A stretch of DNA of 64,000 bases. It comes from Longimycelium tulufanense. GTDB lineage: Bacteria; Actinomycetota; Actinomycetes; Mycobacteriales; Pseudonocardiaceae. The notes below the pieces were generated by a model. That model searched no databases. It was not told the origin of the DNA and saw only the letters and a program-made list of their open reading frames with translations. The position numbers were made by a program, and so were the translations under genes. Shown piece by piece: positions 18,886 through 25,861 of this stretch. Where the stretch lies: the NCBI RefSeq assembly GCF_014645795.1, contig NZ_BMMK01000007.1:148790-212789 (forward strand), written 5' to 3'. Each line of letters begins with the position of its first letter. The stretch's first letter is position 1.

Positions 18886-19716
18886 TTACTCGACGAAGGT
18901 GTCCGGGTGGGGGCCGGTGCGTTCCCCGGTCTCCAAGACGGCGATGGCGGCGAGATCGTCGGCATCCAGGTCGAAATCGAAGACCGCAATGTTCTCCCGC
19001 ACCCGCTGCGGGTTGGCGGACTTGGGGATCACGACGTTGCCGAGCTGGATGTGCCAGCGCAGGATCACCTGGGCCGGCGTGCGGCCATGTTTGTCCGCAA
19101 TAGTCACGATCGTCGGGTTCGCCAGCACCTCGCCGCCCTTGGCCAGCGGGCTCCACGCCTCGGTCAGAATGCCGTGCCTGGCGTGGAACGCACGCAGCTC
19201 TTCCTGCTGCAGGCGGGGATGCAGCTCGATCTGGTTGGTGACCGGGACGACACCGGTCTCGTCCAGCAGCCGTTGCAGGTGCGGGACCTGGAAGTTGGAC
19301 ACCCCGATCGCCCGAGCGCGTCCGTCGCCATGAATTTCTCGGAGTGCTTTCCAGCTCTCGACGTACCTGTCCCGGGTAGGCACGGGCCAGTGGATCAGAT
19401 ACAGATCGACGTAGTCCAGCTTCAACCGGTCGAGGCTGGCGTCGAAGGCCCGCAGCGTCGAGTCGTATCCATGGTCGGTGTTCCACAGCTTGGTCGCCAG
19501 GAACAACTCGTGCCGGGGAATGTCGGACTCGGCGATCGCCCGGCCGACTCCCCGCTCGTTGCCGTAGAACGCCGCGGTGTCGAAACTGCGGTAGCCCGCG
19601 TCGATCGCCGCACGCACGACCGGAGGCACCTCGTCGTCGGTGAGCGGGAACAATCCCAGTCCGAGCTGGGGAATCGTGACGTCGTTTGTCAGCTTGATGG
19701 CGGGAACAGTCGTCAT
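18886..19716 (-). CDS. Aldo/keto reductase
   Basis: The protein is 276 aa. I chose ATG at 19716 because AAGGAAAG lies nine bases upstream and the alignment begins with VPAIKLTNDVTIPQLGLG. The NADPH-dependent AKR tetrad is visible: Asp and Tyr in SFDTAAFYGNERGVGRAI, Lys in FLATKLWNTD and His in LYLIHWPVP. The cofactor-binding C-terminal block VVIPKSANPQRVRENI is intact. It resembles the 2,5-diketo-gluconate reductase-like subgroup common in actinomycetes. Substrate is not predictable; it is monocistronic between two convergent or divergent neighbours. Confidence 0.92.
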   Translation of the reverse strand: MTTVPAIKLTNDVTIPQLGLGLFPLTDDEVPPVVRAAIDAGYRSFDTAAFYGNERGVGRAIAESDIPRHELFLATKLWNTDHGYDSTLRAFDASLDRLKLDYVDLYLIHWPVPTRDRYVESWKALREIHGDGRARAIGVSNFQVPHLQRLLDETGVVPVTNQIELHPRLQQEELRAFHARHGILTEAWSPLAKGGEVLANPTIVTIADKHGRTPAQVILRWHIQLGNVVIPKSANPQRVRENIAVFDFDLDADDLAAIAVLETGERTGPHPDTFVE

Positions 19717-20122
19717 CGCCAGGCTTTCCTTCACGTTGGGGGTCCACAACGGACGCTTCCGAGTCAACCAGTTACCTCGCCGGTCACGTCACCGCACGTG
19801 CCGCACACCACATCCCAACACGAGAGGTTTCCGTCCGCCATTCGAAACCAACTGGTTCCGTATTTCCGGAACCGCAACCTCCGGCCCGACGCGACCGCCC
19901 GGGCCGGCCGCCCGCCATTCCCCCGTGCGAATCATCTGGTCAAGTGCTGTTGAGCGATCTCGACGCGGGAAGCGCCCAGCCGCAGGATCATGGATGGTCA
20001 CGGCAACGGCTGGCCGCAAGCCAGCGTCACGTGTTGGTAGGGAGGTGGCGTCGAGCGTGGCTCTTCCGCAGCCCGGGAAGGACAGCGCCAAACAAACATT
20101 CTCCACCGAGGGCATTCCCCCG
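19717..20122. other. Intergenic region upstream of the aldo/keto reductase and the broken hydroxylase gene
   Basis: About 400 bases. One forward frame stays open across it, but its codon choice and amino-acid composition look like chance and it resembles no family I know. I see no clear palindrome or promoter. The region probably contains both divergent promoters. Confidence 0.4.
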
Positions 20123-20849
20123 ATGGGTCGACCGAGTCTGGTCGTCCGTGTGCTGATGCGCATCGTCAAGTGGGCCGAACGGCTCAACACTCGTTGCTCG
20201 AAGGTGGGAAACGAACCGGTTCCCGACAACACCGTCTTCGGTTGGGCCACGATGTCGAGCGGGAGTGGCAGGCCATCCGCTCCGAGCTGGAAGGTGTACT
20301 CACGCGGCGTGACGAGCTGCCCGCGTTCCAGGACATCGTCACCGACGTTCGGACGATCACCGAAGACCAGGCATGGAAGGTCTTCCTCCTGCACGCCTAC
20401 GGCTCCTCCTCGGAGCGCAACATCACGTGCTGCCCACGGACCTGGGACACCGTCCGGCGCATCCCCGGCTTCAAGTCCGCGATGTTCTCGATTTTCGAAC
20501 CGGGTAAACACCTGCCACCGCATCGCGGGCCTACAACGGCGTGCTGCGGCTCCACCTCGGTCTGATCGTGCCGCGCGAGCGGGACAAGGTGGCGATCCGG
20601 GTCGATGACAAGGTGTGTCGCTGGGAGGAGGGCCAGGTTCTCATCTTCGACGACGCGTACGAGCACGAGGCGTGGAATCACTCCGACGAGACACGCGTGG
20701 TGTTGTTCGTCGACTTCGTCAAGCCACTCCGGTTTCCCGCCAATGTGGTCAACTGGATGTTGCTGAACCTGGCCCTGTTCACGCCCTTCATCCGGGAAGG
20801 TGCGCAGAATCACCGGAAGTGGGAGAAGCGCTTCTACGAGTCGGGCTGA
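20123..20849 (+). pseudogene. Aspartyl/asparaginyl beta-hydroxylase-like gene with two frameshifts
   Basis: Three overlapping frames together spell one protein of about 242 aa. Frame A (from ATG 20123) gives MRIVKWAERLNTR and PVPDNTVFGWA. Frame B (from about 20250) gives DVEREWQAIRSELEGVL through FSIFEPGKHLPPHRGP. Frame C (from about 20532) gives NGVLRLHLGLIVP and the second half with YEHEAWNHSDETRVVLFVD. The iron-binding histidines of this 2-oxoglutarate oxygenase family (HRG and EHE) survive. Each shift equals loss of one base, and both fall at GGGCC, where GGGCCC would restore the frame. It may be a true pseudogene or two homopolymer errors in the assembly. Confidence 0.75.
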
Positions 20850-21045
20850 TCCCGATGCTGGGCGGGTTGTTCTCCGGGCGTGGTCGCCAGCGAGACCGGA
20901 GACTCCACACCCGGAGGGCAACCCGTTCGCTCCCCCGGTCCACCAGAGAAGAGTGGCCGATCCAGTAGGCCGTTCGAGCGGTGCGCCGGTGACGGGGCAA
21001 AGGGCAGAATGTTCCCGTTCCGAACGGTTTCGCGGTGGAGGCTGT

Positions 21046-21837
21046 ATGGACCGGTTGGCAGGCAAGGTCGCCATCGTGACAGGGGCGGGTCAAGGGATCG
21101 GACGAGGGATCGCTCGACGGTTCGCGGCGGAGCGCGCGAACGTCATGGTCGCCGAGATCGACGAAGAGACCGGCCAGCGCACCGCCGCCGAGTTGGCGGA
21201 TGGCTTCGGAGTGGACGTTCTCTTCCTCCGCACTGACGTGTCCGACAGAGCGGCGGTCGAGAACATGGTCGACGTCACCAGGCAGCGGTTCGGTAGCGTG
21301 GACATCCTCGTCAACAACGCGTGGGGCGGTGGTTCGTTCTCCGGACTCGAGAAGAAGAGCGACGCGGACATGGAACGGGGCTGGCGTGTCGGCTGCATGA
21401 GCGCCTTCTGGTCGATGCGGAAGGTGTTCCCGCTGATGTGCGAGCAGGGTGGTGGCCGAATCATCAACATCTGCTCGCTGAACGGCGTGAACGCCCACAT
21501 GTTCACGGCCGAGTACAACACCGCCAAGGAGGCGCTGCGCACCCTTACCCGGACCGCGGCCCGCGAGTGGGCAGGGCACAACATTCTCGCCAACGTCATC
21601 TGCCCGGCCGCGGCGACTCCCGCGTACGAGGCGTTCGCCAGGTCGAGCCCCGAGAATGCCGCGGAGTTGTTGAAGCAGAACCCCATGGGGCGCATGGGCG
21701 ATCCCGAACTGGACATCGGTGGCGTGGCGCTGTTCCTGGCCAGCGACGATGCGCGTTACGTCACCGGCAACACGCTCTTCGTCGACGGCGGCAGCCACAT
21801 CAACGGCGTGGCCTGGGCACCGGTGCCTCCCGGCTAG
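21046..21837 (+). CDS. Short-chain dehydrogenase/reductase
   Basis: The protein is 263 aa. I chose ATG at 21046 since GGTGGAGG lies just upstream; the open frame extends further left without homology. Classical SDR motifs are present: the cofactor loop TGAGQGIGRGIA (residues about 12-23), DILVNNAWGG, the catalytic serine in NICSLNG, YNTAKEAL with Tyr and Lys, and FLASDDARYVTGNTLFVDGG at the C-terminus. It uses NAD(P)H to oxidise or reduce an alcohol or ketone. It follows the broken hydroxylase gene by about 200 bases; no pathway can be assigned. Confidence 0.92.
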   Translation: MDRLAGKVAIVTGAGQGIGRGIARRFAAERANVMVAEIDEETGQRTAAELADGFGVDVLFLRTDVSDRAAVENMVDVTRQRFGSVDILVNNAWGGGSFSGLEKKSDADMERGWRVGCMSAFWSMRKVFPLMCEQGGGRIINICSLNGVNAHMFTAEYNTAKEALRTLTRTAAREWAGHNILANVICPAAATPAYEAFARSSPENAAELLKQNPMGRMGDPELDIGGVALFLASDDARYVTGNTLFVDGGSHINGVAWAPVPPG

Positions 21838-21877
21838 CGCCCATCTTCGAAGGATCTTGGTGCGGATTCCAGCATCG

Positions 21878-22240
21878 TGCGGTCCCACCAGCAAGATCCA
21901 TCTGGTCAGTGAGGGCCATGGCCGACCGCTGTCGATCCTGGCACACCAGCGGCAATGTACACGACTGCACCCATTTCAGGCGGTCTTGTCGGCATCAGGG
22001 TGCCGCGGTCGGGTGCGGAACGCTCGCACCCGACCGGACCATGTGATCGCTGACAAGGGCTACAGCTCTCGGGCCTTCCGCGCGCACCTGCGCCAGCGCG
22101 GCATATCGCGCACCATCCCCGAGCGCGGCGGCCAGCCAACTCACACGGTGGCGAGGCATCGCCACTACGACAATCGAGCTCGGTCCTACCTCGCTGTCCT
22201 CGCCATGGCCAGCATCCTGGGCTCCACGAACGGGCGCCAG
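21878..22240 (+). mobile_element. Degenerate IS5-type transposase fragment
   Basis: A frame without a start codon reads GPTSKIHLVSEGHGRPLSIL, then RNARTRPDHVIADKGYSSRA and FRAHLRQRGISRTIPERG, matching the DDE domain of IS5-group transposases (GGxTTKIHL, DKAYSSxAIRAHLRRRGI). A later piece, VARHRHYDNRARSYLAVL, matches the RGIATRYDK...Y region, but about 20 residues before it are missing, and the N-terminal part is absent. I see no terminal inverted repeats. It lies directly before the arsenic genes and suggests past insertion next to them. Confidence 0.7.
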
Positions 22241-22241
22241 G

Positions 22242-22670
22242 TCAGCTGCAGCAGCCTGCCGCCGCCCGGGGCTGACCCGCCGGGCTGACCTTGTCCGCGG
22301 TGGGCGCGTCGGCCTTCACCACGTACACCTCCCACGGCTCCTTACCGGGGCCGTGCACCCACACCTTGTCCTGTACGGCGTAGCAGCAGGTGGTGTTCTC
22401 CTCCACCGCGGTGTCCATGCCCTCCGCGGCCAGACGGCGGGTGGCCGCGGTGACCTCCTCGGTGCTCTCCACCTCGACACCGAGGTGGTCCAGAGCGGTC
22501 TCCTGCCCGCGCTCGCCCTCCAGCAGCACCAGCTTGAGCGGCGGCTCGGCGACGGCGAAGTTGGCGTAGCCGGGCCGGCGCTTGGCCGGTTCGACGCCGA
22601 ACAGCCGGCGGTAGAAGTCCACGGACCCCTCCAGGTCACCCACGCGTAGCGCGAGCTGCACTCGGGACAT
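22242..22670 (-). CDS. arsI: ArsI/CadI-type metalloenzyme, C-As lyase-like
   Basis: The protein is 142 aa, vicinal-oxygen-chelate fold. ArsI cleaves the carbon-arsenic bond of trivalent organoarsenicals such as methylarsenite. The expected residues are in place when counted from ATG 22670: the metal ligands Gln5, His62 and Glu114, and the adjacent arsenic-binding pair Cys95-Cys96 in TTCCYAVQDKVWV. A perfect AAAGGAGG ribosome site precedes it; a GTG three bases upstream is an alternative. The C-terminal tail ends in CCS. It is divergent from arsR across an inverted repeat, so it is presumably ArsR-controlled. CadI (cadmium-induced) proteins are close relatives and remain an alternative. Confidence 0.85.
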   Translation of the reverse strand: MSRVQLALRVGDLEGSVDFYRRLFGVEPAKRRPGYANFAVAEPPLKLVLLEGERGQETALDHLGVEVESTEEVTAATRRLAAEGMDTAVEENTTCCYAVQDKVWVHGPGKEPWEVYVVKADAPTADKVSPAGQPRAAAGCCS

Positions 22671-22685
22671 CACGAACGCCTCCTT

Positions 22686-22703
22686 TATCGAAGGTTATCG
22701 ATA
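22686..22703. promoter_or_regulatory. Putative ArsR operator between arsI and arsR
   Basis: TATCGA-AGGTTA-TCGATA, a perfect 6+6 inverted repeat with a 6-base spacer, just upstream of the arsI ribosome binding site and about 50 bases before arsR. Size and A/T-rich arms fit SmtB/ArsR-family operators. Binding here would block arsI and probably also arsR-acr3-arsC. Confidence 0.6.
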
Positions 22704-22752
22704 TTGCGTGACACAGCTTGCGCCCTGAATCGACAGCTGTCAACATAGGCCC

Positions 22753-23103
22753 ATGTCGATACAGCCTGGTGCACCCGGGGGATGCTGCTCACCGCTGGTC
22801 CGCGAGCCGGTGGGCGAGGCGGACGCGGCGGAGCTGGCGCGGGTCTTCAAGGCGTTGTCGGACCCGGTGCGGCTGCGTCTGCTCTCGCTGGTCGCCGCGC
22901 GCAGCGGCGGTGAGGCGTGCGTGTGCGAGTTGGTCGAGCCGTTCGACCTCAGCCAGCCGACGATCTCCCACCACCTGAAGGTGCTCCGGGAGGCCGGCCT
23001 GGTCACCGCCGAGCGGCGTGGGACCTGGGTGTACTACCGCGCGGTGCCGGCGACGCTGGGCCGGCTGGCCGCGGTGCTGACGCCGGAGGCGGTCACCGCA
23101 TGA
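22753..23103 (+). CDS. arsR: ArsR-family metalloregulator
   Basis: The protein is 116 aa. The winged helix includes LARVFKALSDPVRLRLLSLV, and the recognition region is DLSQPTISHHLKVLREAGLV, ending RRGTWVYYRAVP. A cysteine pair in EACVCELV matches the As(III) site (CxC) of classical ArsR, and an extra CC lies near the N-terminus (GGCCSPLV), a possible third ligand. As(III) binding would release the protein from DNA. The stop overlaps the start of acr3 (ATGA). Confidence 0.93.
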   Translation: MSIQPGAPGGCCSPLVREPVGEADAAELARVFKALSDPVRLRLLSLVAARSGGEACVCELVEPFDLSQPTISHHLKVLREAGLVTAERRGTWVYYRAVPATLGRLAAVLTPEAVTA

Positions 23104-24209
23104 CGGCCACCGAACAGCACGCCGCCGAGCGCGGCGTGGTTGCGAAGCTGTCCACGCTGGACCGGTTCCTGCCGGTGTGGATCGGTGCGGCGATGCTCGT
23201 CGGGCTGGCCGCCGGGCGGTGGATCCCGTCGCTGGGCAGCCTGCTCGGCGCCGTGGAGGTGGGTGGGGTCTCGCTGCCCATCGCGGTGGGGCTGCTGGTG
23301 ATGATGTACCCGGTGCTGGCCAAGGTCCGCTACGACCGGCTGGACACCGTGACCCGCGACCGCCGCATGATGGTCGCCTCGCTGGTGCTGAACTGGCTGG
23401 TCGGGCCGGCCCTGATGTTCGCGTTGGCCTGGATGTTCCTGCCCGATCTCCCGGAGTACCGGACCGGGCTGGTCATCGTCGGGCTGGCCCGCTGCATCGC
23501 GATGGTCATCATCTGGAACGACCTGGCCCGTGGCGACCGGGAGGCCACCGCCGTCCTGGTGGCGTTGAACTCGGTGTTCCAGGTGGTGGCGTTCGCCGGG
23601 CTGGGATGGCTCTACCTGCACGCGCTACCCGGCTGGCTGGGCCTGCCGCAGGCCGAGCTCGACGTCTCCGCGTGGGAGATCGCCCGGGCGGTGCTGGTGT
23701 TCCTCGGTATCCCGCTGGTGGCCGGCTACCTCACCCGCCGGCTCGGGGAGCGGACGCGCGGCCGCGACTGGTACGAGCGGCGGTTTCTCCCGCGCATCGG
23801 CCCGGCCGCGTTGTACGGGTTGCTGTTCACCATCGTCGTCCTGTTCGCACTGCAAGGTGAGCAGATCGTCGCCCAGCCCTGGGACGTCGCCCGGATCGCG
23901 TTGCCGCTGCTCGCCTACTTCGGGCTGATGTGGGCCGGCTCGTTCGCCCTCGGCAAGGCGCTCGGGATGGGCTACGCGCGCACGACCACGTTGGCGTTCA
24001 CCGCCGCCGGCAACAACTTCGAGCTGGCCATCGCCGTCGCCGTCGCGACGTTCGGCGTCGCCTCCGGCCAGGCCCTGGCCGGAGTGGTGGGACCACTCAT
24101 CGAGGTGCCGGTCCTCGTAGCGCTCGTCTACGCGGCCCTGGCCGCCCGCAGGTTCTTCCCCGCTCCCGCCGCCGAGCCCGTGGAGGAGACCCGTGTCCCA
24201 CGATCCTGA
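23100..24209 (+). CDS. acr3: ACR3-family arsenite efflux permease
   Basis: The protein is 369 aa with about ten membrane segments. Family blocks: LSTLDRFLPVWIGAAMLVG at the start, MMYPVLAKVRY, the essential cysteine in GLARCIAMVIIWNDLARGD, and TTTLAFTAAGNNFELAIAV. It exports As(OH)2O-, driven by the proton gradient. The ATG overlaps arsR's stop and its end overlaps the arsC start by 17 bases, so the three genes are one transcript. Confidence 0.95.
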   Translation: MTATEQHAAERGVVAKLSTLDRFLPVWIGAAMLVGLAAGRWIPSLGSLLGAVEVGGVSLPIAVGLLVMMYPVLAKVRYDRLDTVTRDRRMMVASLVLNWLVGPALMFALAWMFLPDLPEYRTGLVIVGLARCIAMVIIWNDLARGDREATAVLVALNSVFQVVAFAGLGWLYLHALPGWLGLPQAELDVSAWEIARAVLVFLGIPLVAGYLTRRLGERTRGRDWYERRFLPRIGPAALYGLLFTIVVLFALQGEQIVAQPWDVARIALPLLAYFGLMWAGSFALGKALGMGYARTTTLAFTAAGNNFELAIAVAVATFGVASGQALAGVVGPLIEVPVLVALVYAALAARRFFPAPAAEPVEETRVPRS

Positions 24210-24861
24210 CCGTTCCTGCCGCGACCCGGAGGAGGGTCGCGACACCGACGTCGACCCCCGCCTCGAGCGTGCCGTCACCGACCTGACCCGTCGCTTCGAC
24301 GGCACCTTCTCCCCCGACGCCGTGCGCGGGTGTGTGCTCGAGGCCCACAACGAGCTCGCCGCCGCGGCAACCGTGCACAGCCACCTCCCCGTACTGGCCG
24401 CCCGGCTCGCACGCGAGCGTCTGGAAGCCACCGCCACGAATCTGGGAAGCACCATGTCGCACACCCCGGAAGTCCTGTTCGTCTGCGTCCACAACGCCGG
24501 CCGCTCCCAGATGGCCGCCGCGCTGCTGCACCATCACGCACGGGGGCGGGTCACCGTGCGCTCGGCCGGCTCGGCACCGGCCGAGACGATCAATCCGGCC
24601 GTGGTCGAGGTGATGGCGGAGCTGGGGATCGACCTGTCCCGGGAGTTCCCCAAGCCGCTCACCACCGATGCGGTTCAGGCCGCCGACGTCGTCATCACGA
24701 TGGGTTGTGGCGACGCGTGCCCGGTCCTTCCCGGGAAGCGGTACCTGGACTGGCAGCTCGACGACCCGGCAGGGAAGCCCGCGGCCGAGATCCGGCCGAT
24801 CCGCGACGAGATCGACCGCCGGGTCCGTGCCCTGCTGGCCGACCTGGTGCCCAGCGCCTGA
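24193..24861 (+). CDS. arsC: Arsenate reductase (LMW-PTPase fold) with N-terminal helical domain
   Basis: The protein is 222 aa. Residues about 92-220 form the LMW-phosphatase-like arsenate reductase domain: P-loop LFVCVHNAGRSQMAAALL (Cys, Arg), GSAPAETINPAVVEVM, ITMGCGDACPVLPGKRY with the resolving-type cysteine, and DWQLDDPAGK. Residues about 20-80 are an added helical domain (RLERAVTDLTRRFDGTFSP) of the type annotated as a three-helix-bundle dimerisation domain in actinobacterial proteins. It starts with GTG inside the end of acr3. It reduces arsenate to arsenite for Acr3; whether thioredoxin or mycothiol/mycoredoxin supplies electrons is not visible. Confidence 0.92.
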   Translation: MSHDPDRSCRDPEEGRDTDVDPRLERAVTDLTRRFDGTFSPDAVRGCVLEAHNELAAAATVHSHLPVLAARLARERLEATATNLGSTMSHTPEVLFVCVHNAGRSQMAAALLHHHARGRVTVRSAGSAPAETINPAVVEVMAELGIDLSREFPKPLTTDAVQAADVVITMGCGDACPVLPGKRYLDWQLDDPAGKPAAEIRPIRDEIDRRVRALLADLVPSA

Positions 24862-24939
24862 TCCCCCTGTCCGGGCCGCCGGGAGCAGGGGCCCGGCCGC
24901 CCACTCCTGTCCGCCCAAATTGCACCGTTGTCGCGGTGC

Positions 24940-25749
24940 TTACCGCGTCGCCTCGATCATGATGTCGTGGTCCCGGTGGGTCTCGAGCCAGTCCGCAGCC
25001 GAGCCGCCGTTGCGGGCGATCGCGACGAGGTCGGCCGAGTCGACGAACACCACCAGTTCGCCGATGGGGACATCGCCGAACGTGGTACCGACGGTCGCCG
25101 GGACCGTGGTGGTGCCGACGCTGACCTGCACCGGGCTTCCCGGGCGCAGCCCAGCCTCGGCCAGATGGGCTCGTGACGCAGCGAGCTGGACGTTGCCGAA
25201 GTGGTCCGTGGAGAGCACCTCCGCCGTGAGCCGACCCGGCCGCGCACGCGCCACCGGCTCGGGCAGTCGAACCAGGTCGTCCGCGTCGAGGACCGGTCCG
25301 AAGCGCATGGGCGGCACGCCCAGGACCAGGTGGGCGGTGACCGGGGCGAACATGTCCCGACCATGGAAGGTCGAGGACACGGTGGGCGCCCAGTAGGTCG
25401 GGTCGGCCAGCTCGTGGGCGGCGGTGACTCCACCCAGCGCCTCGGCGGCCGGGAGGAGAAGACCGTTGTCCGGCCCGACCAGCACCCCGCCGGGCGTTGC
25501 CACCACGATCCCCCGCCGGCTGGTCCCGACGCCGGGATCCACGACGGCGAGGTGCACGGCCGGCGGCAGTGCGGGCACTGTCTGGGCCAGCACCGCCGCG
25601 CCCCGCCGTACGTCCTGCGGTGGTACCAGGTGCGTCACGTCGATCACGCGTGCTCGCGGCGCCAGCCGGGCCAGGACACCATGGCATGCGGCAACAAACC
25701 CGTCGTCCAGACCGTAGTCCGTCGTGAACGACACCCACTCGTAGCCCAT
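24940..25749 (-). CDS. SAM hydroxide adenosyltransferase (DUF62 family)
   Basis: The protein is 269 aa. I chose ATG at 25749, where the homologous sequence begins (VSFTTDYGLDDGF); the open frame extends far upstream only as a shadow of the regulator gene. Family landmarks: TDYGLDDGFVAACHGV, VVDPGVGTSRRGIVV, VGPDNGLLLP, TFHGRDMFAPVTAHL and the C-terminal DHFGNVQL. Members split S-adenosylmethionine into adenosine and methionine using hydroxide; relatives (SalL, FlA) use chloride or fluoride. The chlorinase loop cannot be told apart by eye, so hydroxide is the default. It lies 112 bases downstream of the AfsR-like gene on the same strand. Confidence 0.85.
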   Translation of the reverse strand: MGYEWVSFTTDYGLDDGFVAACHGVLARLAPRARVIDVTHLVPPQDVRRGAAVLAQTVPALPPAVHLAVVDPGVGTSRRGIVVATPGGVLVGPDNGLLLPAAEALGGVTAAHELADPTYWAPTVSSTFHGRDMFAPVTAHLVLGVPPMRFGPVLDADDLVRLPEPVARARPGRLTAEVLSTDHFGNVQLAASRAHLAEAGLRPGSPVQVSVGTTTVPATVGTTFGDVPIGELVVFVDSADLVAIARNGGSAADWLETHRDHDIMIEATR

Positions 25750-25861
25750 GCCCCAGTCTCCCGCATCGGGCCGGGCATCCGGTGGAGGCAGCTCCTGGGC
25801 TGCGGTCCCCGCCTCCCGGGTCAGCTGGGTGGCCGGGCCGGACCCGGCCGAGGTCCGAGGG

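Noticed and set aside
19640..20122. Open forward frame antisense to the aldo/keto reductase start and running into the broken hydroxylase gene
   Set aside because: Its composition is random-looking before MGRPSLVVRVLMRIVKW; only the last part matches the hydroxylase family.
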